A stretch of DNA of 64,000 nt from Sphingobium sp. Leaf26 (GTDB lineage Bacteria; Pseudomonadota; Alphaproteobacteria; Sphingomonadales; Sphingomonadaceae): NCBI RefSeq assembly GCF_001421665.1, contig NZ_LMKV01000012.1, forward strand, positions 330,185-394,184, in the 5' to 3' direction. A program made the position numbers and the translations under genes. The notes below the pieces were generated by a model. It saw only the letters and a program-made list of their open reading frames with translations. It was not told the origin of the DNA and ran no database searches. Within the stretch, counting starts at the first letter, position 1. The number at the start of each line of letters is the position of its first letter. Shown piece by piece: positions 1-11,654 of this stretch.

Positions 1-1425
1 GCGCGTAGGATCGGCGGGCCGGACCAGCGCGGGCATGTCCGGCAAGGGCGCAAGATAGGAGCCTTTGGGCTGGAAGCCGAAACTCTGGTCCCATGCCTTG
101 AAGAAACTGCACCGGACCTGCGGCGCGGGCGGATGGGCGAAGGCGCGGCGGATCTCGTACAGGCCAGTGATGCTGCCGATCAGCAACGGCACGATCAGCC
201 ATATGCGGCTGCGCGGTTCGTGGATCAGCGCGTCGGCGACCATCACTGCCAATAGGGTGAGCGCGCTGACCGACGCGCGCATCATGAAGTCGATCGACCA
301 GCCCACCTGAACGAAGGGAATGGCGAGCAGCCACAGCGTCAGCAGCGCCAGCGTGTCGCGGCCAAGGCGCGGGTGCCGGACGATCAGGGCCAGCGGCGCG
401 ACATAGACCAGCACCTCCAGCAGTTCGAACAATCCCCATTGCAGCGGCGCGACCGTCATCAGCCTAGCCCCCACGCCGTCATTGGCGGCGCCCAGATAGA
501 GCAGTCCGGGGATGCAAAGCAGGGTAGCCAGCGCCGGAAGGGCGATGTCCATGACCCGCAACTGACGACGGAGCACCGTCTGCACGCCGGCCAGCGCGAC
601 GAAGGGCACCGCCCCCATCAGCCCCAGTGGCGAGAGCAAGGCAGTCAGCGGCAGCAGCGCCAGCACCGCGCCCAGCGGCGTCTTCCCCGCGCGCCAGAGT
701 AGATAGGCCAGCGCCCCGATCCAGCCCGACAGCGCATGTTGCGGTACCCAGAAGGCGAGCGTGATGGTGGAGCTATATTGGAGATAGGCCCAGTTTTCGA
801 GATGGTCGGACAGGCCGCCGCGAAACAGGATGCGGCCCAGTGCATCCAGCCCGGAAAAGCCGATCACCACAGCCAGCGCCACCAGCCGGTGCCGCCGGCT
901 GTCGAACAATGTCGATCCCAGCGCCAGCACACTGCCCAGCATCAGGCTGTTCTGGACCAGCAGCGCGATGTCGCCCGCGCGCGCACCCAGCGTCTTGGCG
1001 GCGAGGGCAGGGACCAGGAACATGCCAATGGGCGCACGCAGCACATCGGGCGTGGCGCGGGCGGTGTAGACGAAGGGCCAGGGGTTTACGACCATGTCGC
1101 GCATCGCGGCCAGCCGCACCTGCCAGTCGATATTGGCGTAGAAGACGCGCCCCTCGCCACCCAGCAGCAGCAGGATCAGCGCAACGCCGATGCAGACCAG
1201 CAAAGTGGCGGGACGGGGTCCGACGAAGCCGCGCGTCGCCCGGACGATCAGCACGCAAAGCCCGGCGAGTATCGCTGCGCCCAGCCCATAGGCCCAGAGC
1301 GGCATGACGTCGAGGAAGCGCCACAGCAGCAACTGGTCCGCGCCCAACCACGCCGCGAGGAAAGCCAGCAAGGCCCCGCCGGGCAACGGGCGGGCGAGCG
1401 GGGGAAGGGGGGCTGACGAAGTCAT
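1..1425 (-). CDS. Polytopic membrane protein, 3' end cut by the window edge
   Basis: An open frame runs leftwards from ATG at 1425 to the window edge (475 codons, no stop), so the C-terminus is missing. The product has an N-terminal Ala/Leu-rich membrane segment and then many hydrophobic segments (for example ALLAFLAAW near residue 18, VCIGVALILLLL near 80). The motif WQVRLAAMRDMVVNPWPF lies in the first periplasmic-looking loop. The overall pattern recalls large glycosyltransferase-like or polysaccharide-related membrane proteins of sphingomonads, but no catalytic motif is certain, so no function is assigned. It lies behind the atp terminator on the same strand and probably has its own promoter. 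Confidence 0.7.
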   Translation of the reverse strand, partial: MTSSAPLPPLARPLPGGALLAFLAAWLGADQLLLWRFLDVMPLWAYGLGAAILAGLCVLIVRATRGFVGPRPATLLVCIGVALILLLLGGEGRVFYANIDWQVRLAAMRDMVVNPWPFVYTARATPDVLRAPIGMFLVPALAAKTLGARAGDIALLVQNSLMLGSVLALGSTLFDSRRHRLVALAVVIGFSGLDALGRILFRGGLSDHLENWAYLQYSSTITLAFWVPQHALSGWIGALAYLLWRAGKTPLGAVLALLPLTALLSPLGLMGAVPFVALAGVQTVLRRQLRVMDIALPALATLLCIPGLLYLGAANDGVGARLMTVAPLQWGLFELLEVLVYVAPLALIVRHPRLGRDTLALLTLWLLAIPFVQVGWSIDFMMRASVSALTLLAVMVADALIHEPRSRIWLIVPLLIGSITGLYEIRRAFAHPPAPQVRCSFFKAWDQSFGFQPKGSYLAPLPDMPALVRPADPTR

Positions 1426-1443
1426 GGCGCCAGCGTCATGGCA

Positions 1444-1471
1444 AAGAAAAAGGGGCGCGGAAAGCGCCCCC
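1444..1471 (-). terminator. Rho-independent terminator of the atp operon
   Basis: On the minus strand the arms GGGGCGC and GCGCCCC (1464-1470 and 1452-1458) enclose a five-base loop and are followed by TTTTTCTTT. It sits about 50 bp after the atpC stop and ends the F1 operon, separating it from the downstream membrane-protein gene. Confidence 0.85.
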
Positions 1472-1520
1472 TGTCCAATTCATGCTGTCCGACGGGATCG
1501 CCCTGACGGACCGGTCGCCT

Positions 1521-1775
1521 TCAGCCGGCTTTCTCAGCCAGGACCGTCAGGCCCTTTTCATTCACTTCGGCAAAGCCACCCTCGACCGGAATGACTTCCG
1601 GCGCGGCGCCCGCGCTGCTGAATATCTGGATATTGCCGTCGCGCACGGTCGACATGAAGGGGGCATGGCCCTCCAGCACGCCGAAGTCGCCGTCGGTGCC
1701 GGGAACGACCACCTGATAAACCTCTTCGGAGCGAACGAGCTTTTCCGGGGTCACGAGTTCGAAATGCAGTGCCAT
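1521..1775 (-). CDS. atpC: ATP synthase F1 epsilon subunit, short form
   Basis: The 84-residue product begins [14 protein letters not shown] and contains [12 protein letters not shown], the hallmark of the epsilon beta-sandwich domain that sits on the central stalk with gamma. ATG at 1775 is preferred over TTG at 1778 because GGGGGAG lies 8 nt upstream of it. Most epsilon subunits have about 130-140 residues. Here the protein stops at the end of the beta-sandwich (VLAEKAG), so the C-terminal two-helix domain that inhibits ATP hydrolysis in E. coli is absent. No frameshift remnant is seen and a terminator follows at once, so the short form looks native. It is last in the operon, separated from atpD by a palindromic repeat. 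Confidence 0.93.
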   Translation of the reverse strand: MALHFELVTPEKLVRSEEVYQVVVPGTDGDFGVLEGHAPFMSTVRDGNIQIFSSAGAAPEVIPVEGGFAEVNEKGLTVLAEKAG

Positions 1776-1782
1776 CAAATAA

Positions 1783-1916
1783 ACTCCCCCCTCCCTTTCA
1801 AGGGAGGGGCCGGGGGTGGGTGCGATTGCGCAGCAATCGCCTGCAACCTTTCGGGATAGGTTGCCGGTTCGCTCTGCTCACCACCCATCCCACCCCCTCC
1901 CTTCGAAGGGAGGGGG
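1783..1916. repeat. Palindromic intergenic repeat inside the atp operon
   Basis: The atpD-atpC spacer is almost filled by an imperfect palindrome. It starts CTCCCTTTCAAGGGAGGGG, continues GGGGGTGGGTGCG, and ends with the mirror CACCCATCCCACCCCCTCCC TTCGAAGGGAGGG. An element of the same architecture lies between obgE and proB at 62466-62600. It looks like a REP-type or small MITE-like family (inference). As RNA it would form a long hairpin between the atpD and atpC cistrons. Confidence 0.75.
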
Positions 1917-1930
1917 TATTTCCGTTCAGC

Positions 1931-3397
<1,467 letters not shown>

Positions 3398-4282
3398 TTA
3401 AAGGGCTTCGGCGCCCGAGATGATTTCAACGAGTTCGGTGGTGATCGCGGCCTGACGACCACGGTTATACTGGATGTTCAGCTTGTTGATGAGGTCGCCG
3501 GCGTTGCGGGTCGCATTGTCCATGGCGGTCATCGACGCGCCCTGTTCCGATGCGTTGTTTTCCAGCAGCGCCTTGAACAGCTGCACCGTGATGTTGCGCG
3601 GCAGCAGGTCGTCCAGGATCGCTTCCTCGCTCGGCTCATATTCCACCGTCGCGGCGATCGCATTGCGATCGGCGTCGGCCGGGATCTTCACCGGAATGAT
3701 CTGCTGTTCGGTCGGTATCTGGGCGAGAGCCGACTTGAAGCGCGAATAGAACAGGTGCGCGATGTCGAACTTGCCGTTCAAATACATGTCGGTCAGTTCG
3801 TGCGCCACTGCCTGCGCCTGGGCGAAGCCCGGCTCCTTGGTGCCGGTCGTGTCATAATGGGCGACGATCTGGCCGGGGAAGGTGCGGTTGATGACCGGAC
3901 GGCCCTTGCGGCCGATCAGGTAGAACTGGACCTTCTTGCCGGCGTCTTCCAGCTCGCGCGCCTTGACGATCGCTGCCTTGACGATGTTGGCGTTGAACGC
4001 GCCGGCCAGGCCACGGTCGGAGTTTGCGACGACCAGCAGATGGACCTCGTCCTTGCCGGTGCCGGCGAGCAGCGGGGACGCGCCTTCGCCCGAACCGCCG
4101 GCGATCTTCGACGCGAGGCTGGCGACGACCGCTTCCAGACGGCTGCTATAGGGGCGGGCGGCTTCCGCGGCGGCCTGCGCCTTGCGCAGTTTCGCAGCGG
4201 CGACCATCTGCTTGGCCTTGGTGATCTTCTGCGTCGACTTCACCGAGTCGCGGCGGATCTTCAGTTCTTTGAGACTGGGCAT
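3398..4282 (-). CDS. atpG: ATP synthase F1 gamma subunit
   Basis: The 294-residue central-stalk subunit begins [20 protein letters not shown] and ends with a helical segment carrying the family pattern [13 protein letters not shown] (shaft residues that turn inside alpha3beta3). The start lies only 3 nt downstream of the stop of the LysE-type gene, and no strong Shine-Dalgarno is seen, so translation may depend on coupling to that gene. The usual alphaproteobacterial order would place atpG directly after atpA. Confidence 0.97.
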   Translation of the reverse strand: MPSLKELKIRRDSVKSTQKITKAKQMVAAAKLRKAQAAAEAARPYSSRLEAVVASLASKIAGGSGEGASPLLAGTGKDEVHLLVVANSDRGLAGAFNANIVKAAIVKARELEDAGKKVQFYLIGRKGRPVINRTFPGQIVAHYDTTGTKEPGFAQAQAVAHELTDMYLNGKFDIAHLFYSRFKSALAQIPTEQQIIPVKIPADADRNAIAATVEYEPSEEAILDDLLPRNITVQLFKALLENNASEQGASMTAMDNATRNAGDLINKLNIQYNRGRQAAITTELVEIISGAEAL

Positions 4283-4285
4283 AAT

Positions 4286-4912
4286 TCAAATATTCCGCGC
4301 AAGGGCCAGGCGGCCCGCTAGACCAAAGAAACCGACGCCCATGGCGCCTTCGAACCAGCGCATCGCGCTGCTTTGACCGACCTTGCGGCCTGCCTTCACC
4401 GCGAGCGCCGCAAGCAAGGCGCACCAGAAAAAGCCCAGCGCATAGACGATCGCGATCAGCAACATGCCCTGCCACGGCGCATCCGGGCCGGTGCCGACGA
4501 ACTGCGGCAGTGCGGCCAGGAAGAAGATCGCGACCTTCGGGTTCAGCACGGTGCTGATGAAACCCTGCATGAAGGGCGATCCGCCGATGCGGACTTTCGC
4601 TTCTGCCGATACCGGCGCAGCTTTGATCGCGCCGCGCAGCAAGCCGATGCCCATCCAGGCAAGGTAGAGCGCCCCGGCGATCTTCACCGCCATGAACAGC
4701 CCCGGCACCGCGTTCAGTACACTAAGGAAGCCGAAGCCGCACAGCAGCATGTAGAACAGGCCGCCCAACTGGATGCCGCCGATCGCCGCCATCCCCGCCT
4801 TCAGCCCACGGCGCGCTGCGTGACCGGCCACCAACATGGTGTCCGGTCCCGGCAACAGCACCAGACCGATCGACATCACGGTCCAGGCAAGAAGGGATTG
4901 GGCGGTCAGCAT
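4286..4912 (-). CDS. LysE/RhtB-family amino-acid exporter inside the atp operon
   Basis: The 208-residue, strongly hydrophobic protein has about six membrane segments and family motifs: LLPGPDTMLVAG near residue 20 (the PGPD signature), ALYLAWMGIGLLRG near 80 and STVLNPKVAIFFLAALPQF near 125 (the NPK signature). Members of this family export amino acids such as lysine, homoserine or threonine, or related small solutes; the substrate cannot be read here. It lies between atpA (6-nt gap) and atpG (3-nt gap), all on one strand, so it must be co-transcribed with ATP synthase. No Shine-Dalgarno is strong at its start. Confidence 0.93.
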   Translation of the reverse strand: MLTAQSLLAWTVMSIGLVLLPGPDTMLVAGHAARRGLKAGMAAIGGIQLGGLFYMLLCGFGFLSVLNAVPGLFMAVKIAGALYLAWMGIGLLRGAIKAAPVSAEAKVRIGGSPFMQGFISTVLNPKVAIFFLAALPQFVGTGPDAPWQGMLLIAIVYALGFFWCALLAALAVKAGRKVGQSSAMRWFEGAMGVGFFGLAGRLALARNI

Positions 4913-4918
4913 TGTCGC

Positions 4919-6451
<1,533 letters not shown>

Positions 6452-7006
6452 TTAGCCTTTCATGGCCTGTGCGAGCGTATTCAAACGGGTGCGGATGGAG
6501 CTGTCGATCATCTGGCTGCCGATCTTGACGACCAGCCCGCCCAGGATCGCAGGATCGACCTTCGCGTCGAGCGTGACGGTGCGACCGACGCGCGCTTTCA
6601 AGCTCTGCGTCAGAGCGGCGATCTGGGTTTCGGTCAACGGGTGGGCGCTCGTCACTTCGGCGCGGGCTTCACCCTTGTGATTCGACAGCAGCGTTTCATA
6701 GGCACGGATGACGGCGGGCAACTGGCTCAGGCGACGATTCTGCGCGAGCACGCCCAGAAATTTCGTCGTCAGTGCGTCGGTACCCATGGAGGATGCGACG
6801 GCGGCGATCGTCTTGCCTGCTGCGTCCCGGCTCAACACCGGGCTGTTGATGAGTCCCTTGAAATCGGGGGATTGCGCAATAGCTTGCTTCAACCCGGCCA
6901 GGCTGTCCGCCACCGTGTCGAGCGATTGTGCGTCGCGAGCCAAGTCGAACAGCGCCACCGCGTAGCGGCCGCTGAGACTGGCCTGTATGCCGCTGTTAAT
7001 CTCCAC
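6452..7006 (-). CDS. atpH: ATP synthase F1 delta subunit (OSCP)
   Basis: First gene of the F1 operon; 184 residues. The N-terminal domain carries [14 protein letters not shown] sequence ([13 protein letters not shown]) that binds the top of alpha3beta3, and the C-terminal part [20 protein letters not shown] is the conserved peripheral-stalk segment. GTG at 7006 is chosen because GGAGGA lies about 10 nt upstream and the protein then begins [11 protein letters not shown], as is usual in this family. The ATG at 7042 has no ribosome-binding site. Confidence 0.95.
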   Translation of the reverse strand: MEINSGIQASLSGRYAVALFDLARDAQSLDTVADSLAGLKQAIAQSPDFKGLINSPVLSRDAAGKTIAAVASSMGTDALTTKFLGVLAQNRRLSQLPAVIRAYETLLSNHKGEARAEVTSAHPLTETQIAALTQSLKARVGRTVTLDAKVDPAILGGLVVKIGSQMIDSSIRTRLNTLAQAMKG

Positions 7007-7190
7007 GCGCCTGCCGTCCTCCGTGATTTGCGGGTCATGCAAAAAGAGGGCGCGGTCTGATCCCGTCCCGAGCCCCTGTTGCCGGGCCGGTTAGCAGTGC
7101 GATTATGACTATGCAAGTCATGTGACGCGATTCCATCGATAGTGCGAAAAACGCCCTATTTGACTGAGTATTTCCACTGCGACGAATCGG
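7007..7190 (-). other. Upstream region of the atp operon
   Basis: This 184-bp spacer between the protease stop and atpH must hold the atp promoter. On the minus strand TTGCAT lies near 7106-7111, and there is a GGAGGA ribosome-binding site just before the GTG start. A convincing -10 box could not be assigned, and no ORF of note is present. Confidence 0.4.
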
Positions 7191-8762
7191 TCAATCGGCA
7201 GGATCGGTCGGGGCAAGCCGTCCCTTCTGGCAATGATAGATGATCCGCTCGTTGGGTTGGGCCGGAAGCAACGTTGTCATGTCGCTCTGGAGCGTCGCGA
7301 TCCGTGACAGCAGTTCGGAGTTGCTGCCGCAACCCTTGATCGGCCCCTTGCCCGGACCCTCCTTCAACAGGGCGCGTGCCTTGTCCATCGTGTCGAGGTC
7401 GGGCAGCCAGCGCTGCACGCGCAGCGTGCCGGTGGCCGGGTCGAACTGGCTGCTGGTCACATAATTGGCTTCGTCGGGCACGGTGGCCCGCTGCCAGACC
7501 GTGCCTGACGCGACATATTGGGTGTCGCCGTTGACGCATCCGCCATCGGCCCAGTTCAGCCCGATATCATTGGGCTGCGACACGGTCAGGCGACTGCGGG
7601 CCAGATCCACCTTGCAGACATTTTCGCCGGTCCAGGCGAAGGCGCCGTTGCCGACCACATTCTTGTCCTCCGGCAATTTCACCCGTTCATCGACGCTGGA
7701 AAAGCTGGGGCGCAGGAAGAAAAGGCCCAGCGCCGCCAGCAGCGCAACGCCGCCGCCGGCCAGGAACCAGGTGGACTTGCGTTCCTTGCCCTGGCTGTAG
7801 AACAGCCCGCCGGCCCCCAGGCCCAGCACGGCGAGCGCCAGCAGAACGGCCGCGCCGGCCATGGCGTTTTCCCGCGCGGTGATGACGTCACGCTCGGCCG
7901 CGTCGCGGGCGCGGGCGACTGCCTGCTCGCGGGCATCGGCGCTGGCGCGGCTCTTCTGCTCGGTCATCTGCGATTCGCGCTGGGTAATGCTGGCATCGGC
8001 CGCATCCGCTTCGGCCATCGACCGGCAGGGGACGACGCTATGCAACGACGACACGCCTGCCTGCCGCAGGAAGGACGCGACCTCCCGCCAGGACACGGCA
8101 AAGCCGAACTCCGCGTCATTGCCGTCCGACACGGAGCCGAAGCTGTTGACGCCCAGCACCCGGCCGCAGTCGTCGGCGAGCGGCCCGCCACTATTGCCGG
8201 CCGCCAGCGGGGCGGTATGCAGGATCGTGTCGAAGCTCTGGCTGGCGCGGCCGGAGGAGATATTGCCGCTGGTCTTCACCGTGGCGAGCGGTTGCACCAG
8301 TTGCTTGAGCCCCAGGCCCTGCGCCCGGTCGACCGTGCCGGGATAGCCGATCGCGGTGACATGCTGGCCATCGGTCACTGCGCCGGCATAGAAGGTGGAC
8401 ACCGGCAGGCGCCCTTCCTCCAACTGGATCAGGGCCAGGTCGTTGCCCGGCGAATAGGCGATGATTCGCCCGCCATAGGTCTTCGTGCCCTCTGAAGGGA
8501 TCACCCCGATGACGAGATTTTTCTCCTCGCGCGCCAGCTCCACCACATGGGCGTTGGTCAGCACCTTGTCCGGCGCCACCGCAAAGCCGCTGCCATGGCC
8601 GACGAAATAGGCGTCCGACCCGTCGGTCGCAACCAGCGCGACGCGCACCACCCCGCGCGCGGCGGCGGCGATGTCCTGCTGTTCGGCATGGAGAGACACA
8701 GGCGCCAACAGCGCGAGCGTGAAGCCAAGGATCGGGGCGAAGCGGCGGGGGAGGGCGGTCAT
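7191..8762 (-). CDS. Trypsin-like serine protease with membrane-anchored C-terminal region
   Basis: The protein has about 523 residues. A signal peptide (ALPRRF...LLAPVSLHA) precedes an S1C/Do-like protease domain. The triad is visible as TNAHVV (His), GNDLALI (Asp) and AAGNSGGPL (Ser). After the protease come an Ala/Arg-rich helical segment, then two membrane segments (near residues 300-320 and 335-355), then a roughly 170-residue extracytoplasmic domain with several Cys and Trp. No PDZ domain is seen, unlike DegP/DegQ. ATG at 8762 or 8774 is the likely start; neither has a clear Shine-Dalgarno. It is divergent from ada. The C-terminal domain is unrecognised. Confidence 0.85.
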   Translation of the reverse strand: MTALPRRFAPILGFTLALLAPVSLHAEQQDIAAAARGVVRVALVATDGSDAYFVGHGSGFAVAPDKVLTNAHVVELAREEKNLVIGVIPSEGTKTYGGRIIAYSPGNDLALIQLEEGRLPVSTFYAGAVTDGQHVTAIGYPGTVDRAQGLGLKQLVQPLATVKTSGNISSGRASQSFDTILHTAPLAAGNSGGPLADDCGRVLGVNSFGSVSDGNDAEFGFAVSWREVASFLRQAGVSSLHSVVPCRSMAEADAADASITQRESQMTEQKSRASADAREQAVARARDAAERDVITARENAMAGAAVLLALAVLGLGAGGLFYSQGKERKSTWFLAGGGVALLAALGLFFLRPSFSSVDERVKLPEDKNVVGNGAFAWTGENVCKVDLARSRLTVSQPNDIGLNWADGGCVNGDTQYVASGTVWQRATVPDEANYVTSSQFDPATGTLRVQRWLPDLDTMDKARALLKEGPGKGPIKGCGSNSELLSRIATLQSDMTTLLPAQPNERIIYHCQKGRLAPTDPAD

Positions 8763-8844
8763 GGTTGCGCGCATCAATATTGCATGGCGCGCGCGGCGCA
8801 ATGTGGAAAAAGATGAAATGCTTTGAACGCAAGGCGCGGGAAGC

Positions 8845-9942
8845 ATGGCGACGGGCGATCATCTACCCCATATCGTCATGAACCAGATGACTCGCCTTGC
8901 GCCTTCTCCCCTGCCGGGCATGCCCGACCCGGATGCCTGCTGGGATGCTTTCCTGCGTCGCGACCGGGCGTTGGACGGCCTGTTCGTCGGCTGCGTCCTC
9001 ACCACGGGCATCTATTGCAAGCCCAGTTGCGCCGCGCGGCATCCGAATCGGGAGAATATGCACTTCCTGCCCGATCCCGCCGCGGCGCGGGCGGCGGGTT
9101 TCCGCGCCTGCCTGCGCTGCCGCCCGGACGAGGTCGGGCGGGACCGGATCGCGGTGGAAAGGGCGATCGCCTTCATCGAGGCGGCGGAGGATATGCCGCT
9201 GCTGGAGGCGATTGCCGCCCATGCCGGTTATGCCCCCCATCATTTTCATCGCCTGTTCAAACGGGAAACGGGGCTGACCCCGGCCGCCTATGCGCGTGGA
9301 GTGCGCGCGGCGCGGCTCAAGGAGGCTCTTGGGCGCGAGAACAGCGTGACGGCCGCCATCTACGAGGCGGGCTATAACGCCCCCAGCCGCGCCTATGCCG
9401 ATGCGCAGGCTCATCTGGGGATGACGCCGACGGCATGGAAGACAGGCGGGCGCGGAGCCACGATCCGCTGGCGCACGGTGGAGAGCAGTCTGGGGCCGAT
9501 GCTGGTGGCCGCGACGGACAAGGGGCTGTGCCGCATCAGCTTTGGCGAGGGCGGCGAGGCGTTGCATGCCCGCTTCCCGCATGCCGACCTGCAACCCGCC
9601 GATGCGGCGCTGGACGCGATGGCGGCGCGGGTCGCGGCGCTGGTCGATGACCCGGCGGCCGGCGCCGATTTGCCGACAGACATTGCCGGCACGGCTTTCC
9701 AGCAGGCGATATGGGCCGCCCTGCGCGCCATCCCGCCGGGGCAGACGCGCAGCTATGGGGATGTCGCGCGTGCGATCGGCCGTCCCGGCGCGGTCCGCGC
9801 GGCGGGCACGGCCTGTGGCGACAATGGTCTTGCAGTCCTCATTCCCTGCCACCGTGTGGTGCGCAGCGATGGCAGCATGGGCGGCTATGCCTGGGGACTG
9901 GACAAGAAACGGGCGCTGCTTGCCAAGGAAAAAGGCAAGTAA
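8845..9942 (+). CDS. ada: Ada: methyl-phosphotriester/O6-methylguanine DNA methyltransferase and activator
   Basis: The 365-residue protein has the three Ada parts in order. The N-terminal Ada zinc domain has TTGIYCKPSC and CLRCRPD, giving the four Cys that bind zinc, one of which accepts methyl from phosphotriesters. An AraC-type helix-turn-helix part follows (HFHRLFKRETGLTP). The C-terminal O6-alkylguanine methyltransferase has the acceptor motif PCHRVV near residue 338 and GTAFQQAIWAALRAIP. It repairs alkylated DNA and activates the adaptive response after self-methylation. ATG codons at 8881 and 8890 are alternative starts and no ribosome-binding site is decisive. I saw no alkB in the window. 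Confidence 0.95.
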   Translation: MATGDHLPHIVMNQMTRLAPSPLPGMPDPDACWDAFLRRDRALDGLFVGCVLTTGIYCKPSCAARHPNRENMHFLPDPAAARAAGFRACLRCRPDEVGRDRIAVERAIAFIEAAEDMPLLEAIAAHAGYAPHHFHRLFKRETGLTPAAYARGVRAARLKEALGRENSVTAAIYEAGYNAPSRAYADAQAHLGMTPTAWKTGGRGATIRWRTVESSLGPMLVAATDKGLCRISFGEGGEALHARFPHADLQPADAALDAMAARVAALVDDPAAGADLPTDIAGTAFQQAIWAALRAIPPGQTRSYGDVARAIGRPGAVRAAGTACGDNGLAVLIPCHRVVRSDGSMGGYAWGLDKKRALLAKEKGK

Positions 9943-10018
9943 CGGGAAAATTGCATCTTTTCATCCACGCGGCACTCCTTCACCCTGTCATCAAGGTCTT
10001 TGGGGAAAGAGTGGATCA

Positions 10019-11530
10019 ATGCGATTCTGGATGAGGGCGCTGGCCGGGTTGGGGCTGGCCATGACGGGCATGGGCACGGCGCAAGCCGCATGGTGGCAGG
10101 CGCAGACGCAGCATTTCACCGTCTATAGCGAGGGCAGGGACGAAACGCTGCGCGGCTTTGCCGAGCGGCTGGAGAAGTTCGACTATCTCCTGCGTCGCCT
10201 GACCGGCGTGACCAGCCCGGACAAGGGCAGTCCGGTGAAGGTCTATCTCCTGTCCAGCGAAGCCAAGGTGAAGGAACTGGCCCGCAATCCCAACATCGCC
10301 GGCTATTATACGACATCCGATCGTACGGCTTACGCCTTCCTCGCGCGTGGCGCGAAGACCGGCAAGTTCGACATGGGCGCCGAAGAGGTGCTGTTCCACG
10401 AATATACCCACCATTTCATGCTGCACCATTTCCCGGCCGCCTATCCGGCCTGGTATGTGGAGGGGTTCGCCGAATTTTTCTCGGTCGTCGATTTCCCCAA
10501 GGATGGATCGATCCATTTCGCCAAGGTGCCGATGGGCCGGGTTCCAGGTCTGGTGCTGGGCCAGCCCTATCCGCTTGCCCAGTTGCTGTCACGCACGACC
10601 GATGGCCTGAATCTCAAGGATGGCGATCGCTATTATGGCACGGCCTGGTTGCTGACCCATTATTATTTCCAGAACAAGAATGGCTATACGACGGGGATGA
10701 CCCGCTATCTCAACGATCTGGCGCAGGGGAAGCCGGACGTACAGGTCGACAGCTATTTCGAAGGCGGGCTGGGTGGGCTGGAGAAGGAACTCAAGGCCTA
10801 TATGCGCAAGCGCCTCTCCATGTCGGTGCTGAAGCCGCAGGAGATGAATATCGGCGCGATCACGGTCGTTCCGGTCGATCCGGCGCAGGCGGCTCTGATC
10901 GAGGATGAACTGCACCTCATCCACCGGCCGCAACAGGATGAGATACCGGCTCTGGTCACGTCCATCCGCGCGACTGCCGCCAAATATCCCGACAGCGCCT
11001 ACGCGCTCGCGCTGCTGGCAGAGGCGGAATGGGAAGCCGAGCAGGCGGACGCGGCGCTGACCGATGCCGATCGGGCGATCGCGATCGACCCCAAATCCGC
11101 GCGCGCCTATGCGGTCCGCGCCGAAGCCTTGCTGGCCCGCGCACAGGACAGCGACAAGGCAGAGGATTGGAAGGCGGCGCTGACCTCCATCGTCCGCGCC
11201 AACCGCGCCGATACGGAAGATCCCGTGCCGCTCGCGCTGTTCTACCGCTATCATGCGATGCGCGGGGGCAAGATGCCCGATATCGGCTATGACGGCCTAT
11301 ACAAGGCGTTCAGCCTGCTGCCGCAAAATCCCAACTATCGTTTCCAGATCGCGCAGGCGATGGCCTATCGCGGCGAATATGAATCCGCGTCGATCATGCT
11401 TGATCCGATCGCCTTTTCACCGCACGGATCGGACATGCGACAAGCCGCGATCAGGATGAAGGCGGGCTATGACGCGCAGGCGGCGGAGAAGAAAGCCGCT
11501 CCGGCTGGAAATCCTTTACCCGCGTCATGA
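10019..11530 (+). CDS. Secreted HExxH metallopeptidase-like protein with repeat C-terminus
   Basis: The 503-residue product has a signal peptide (LAGLGLAMTGMGTAQA) and HEYTHHF near residue 130, an HExxH zinc site, followed about 20 residues later by WYVEGFAEFF, whose Glu could be the third zinc ligand. This is the gluzincin / peptidase-MA layout. The C-terminal half is Ala-rich and helical with TPR-like units (YALALLAEAEWEAEQADAAL, SARAYAVRAEALLAR). The start ATG at 10019 gives a proper signal peptide; the upstream extension of the frame overlaps ada. The substrate is unknown. The last 80 bp overlap the convergent DUF1289 gene. Confidence 0.8.
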   Translation: MRFWMRALAGLGLAMTGMGTAQAAWWQAQTQHFTVYSEGRDETLRGFAERLEKFDYLLRRLTGVTSPDKGSPVKVYLLSSEAKVKELARNPNIAGYYTTSDRTAYAFLARGAKTGKFDMGAEEVLFHEYTHHFMLHHFPAAYPAWYVEGFAEFFSVVDFPKDGSIHFAKVPMGRVPGLVLGQPYPLAQLLSRTTDGLNLKDGDRYYGTAWLLTHYYFQNKNGYTTGMTRYLNDLAQGKPDVQVDSYFEGGLGGLEKELKAYMRKRLSMSVLKPQEMNIGAITVVPVDPAQAALIEDELHLIHRPQQDEIPALVTSIRATAAKYPDSAYALALLAEAEWEAEQADAALTDADRAIAIDPKSARAYAVRAEALLARAQDSDKAEDWKAALTSIVRANRADTEDPVPLALFYRYHAMRGGKMPDIGYDGLYKAFSLLPQNPNYRFQIAQAMAYRGEYESASIMLDPIAFSPHGSDMRQAAIRMKAGYDAQAAEKKAAPAGNPLPAS

Positions 11531-11654
11531 TCGTGGCCCGTCGCGCATCGCCCAGGCTGCGCCAGTGGACGATCTCCTCGATCGTCCGGCCGCATCCGGT
11601 GCAATAACGCCGGTCGCGGTCGAGGGCGCACAGGTTGCGGCAGGGGCTGTCCAT
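11451..11654 (-). CDS. DUF1289 family small cysteine-rich protein
   Basis: A 67-residue protein beginning MDSPCRNLCALD, then YCTGCGRT and a WRSLGDARR segment, the typical DUF1289 pattern of four Cys that probably bind a metal. Its ATG shares one base with the priA stop (TGATG at 11652-11656), so it is coupled to priA. The 3' 80 bp are antisense to the end of the metallopeptidase gene. Function unknown in this family. Confidence 0.85.
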   Translation of the reverse strand: MDSPCRNLCALDRDRRYCTGCGRTIEEIVHWRSLGDARRATIMTRVKDFQPERLSSPPPARHSPPSS

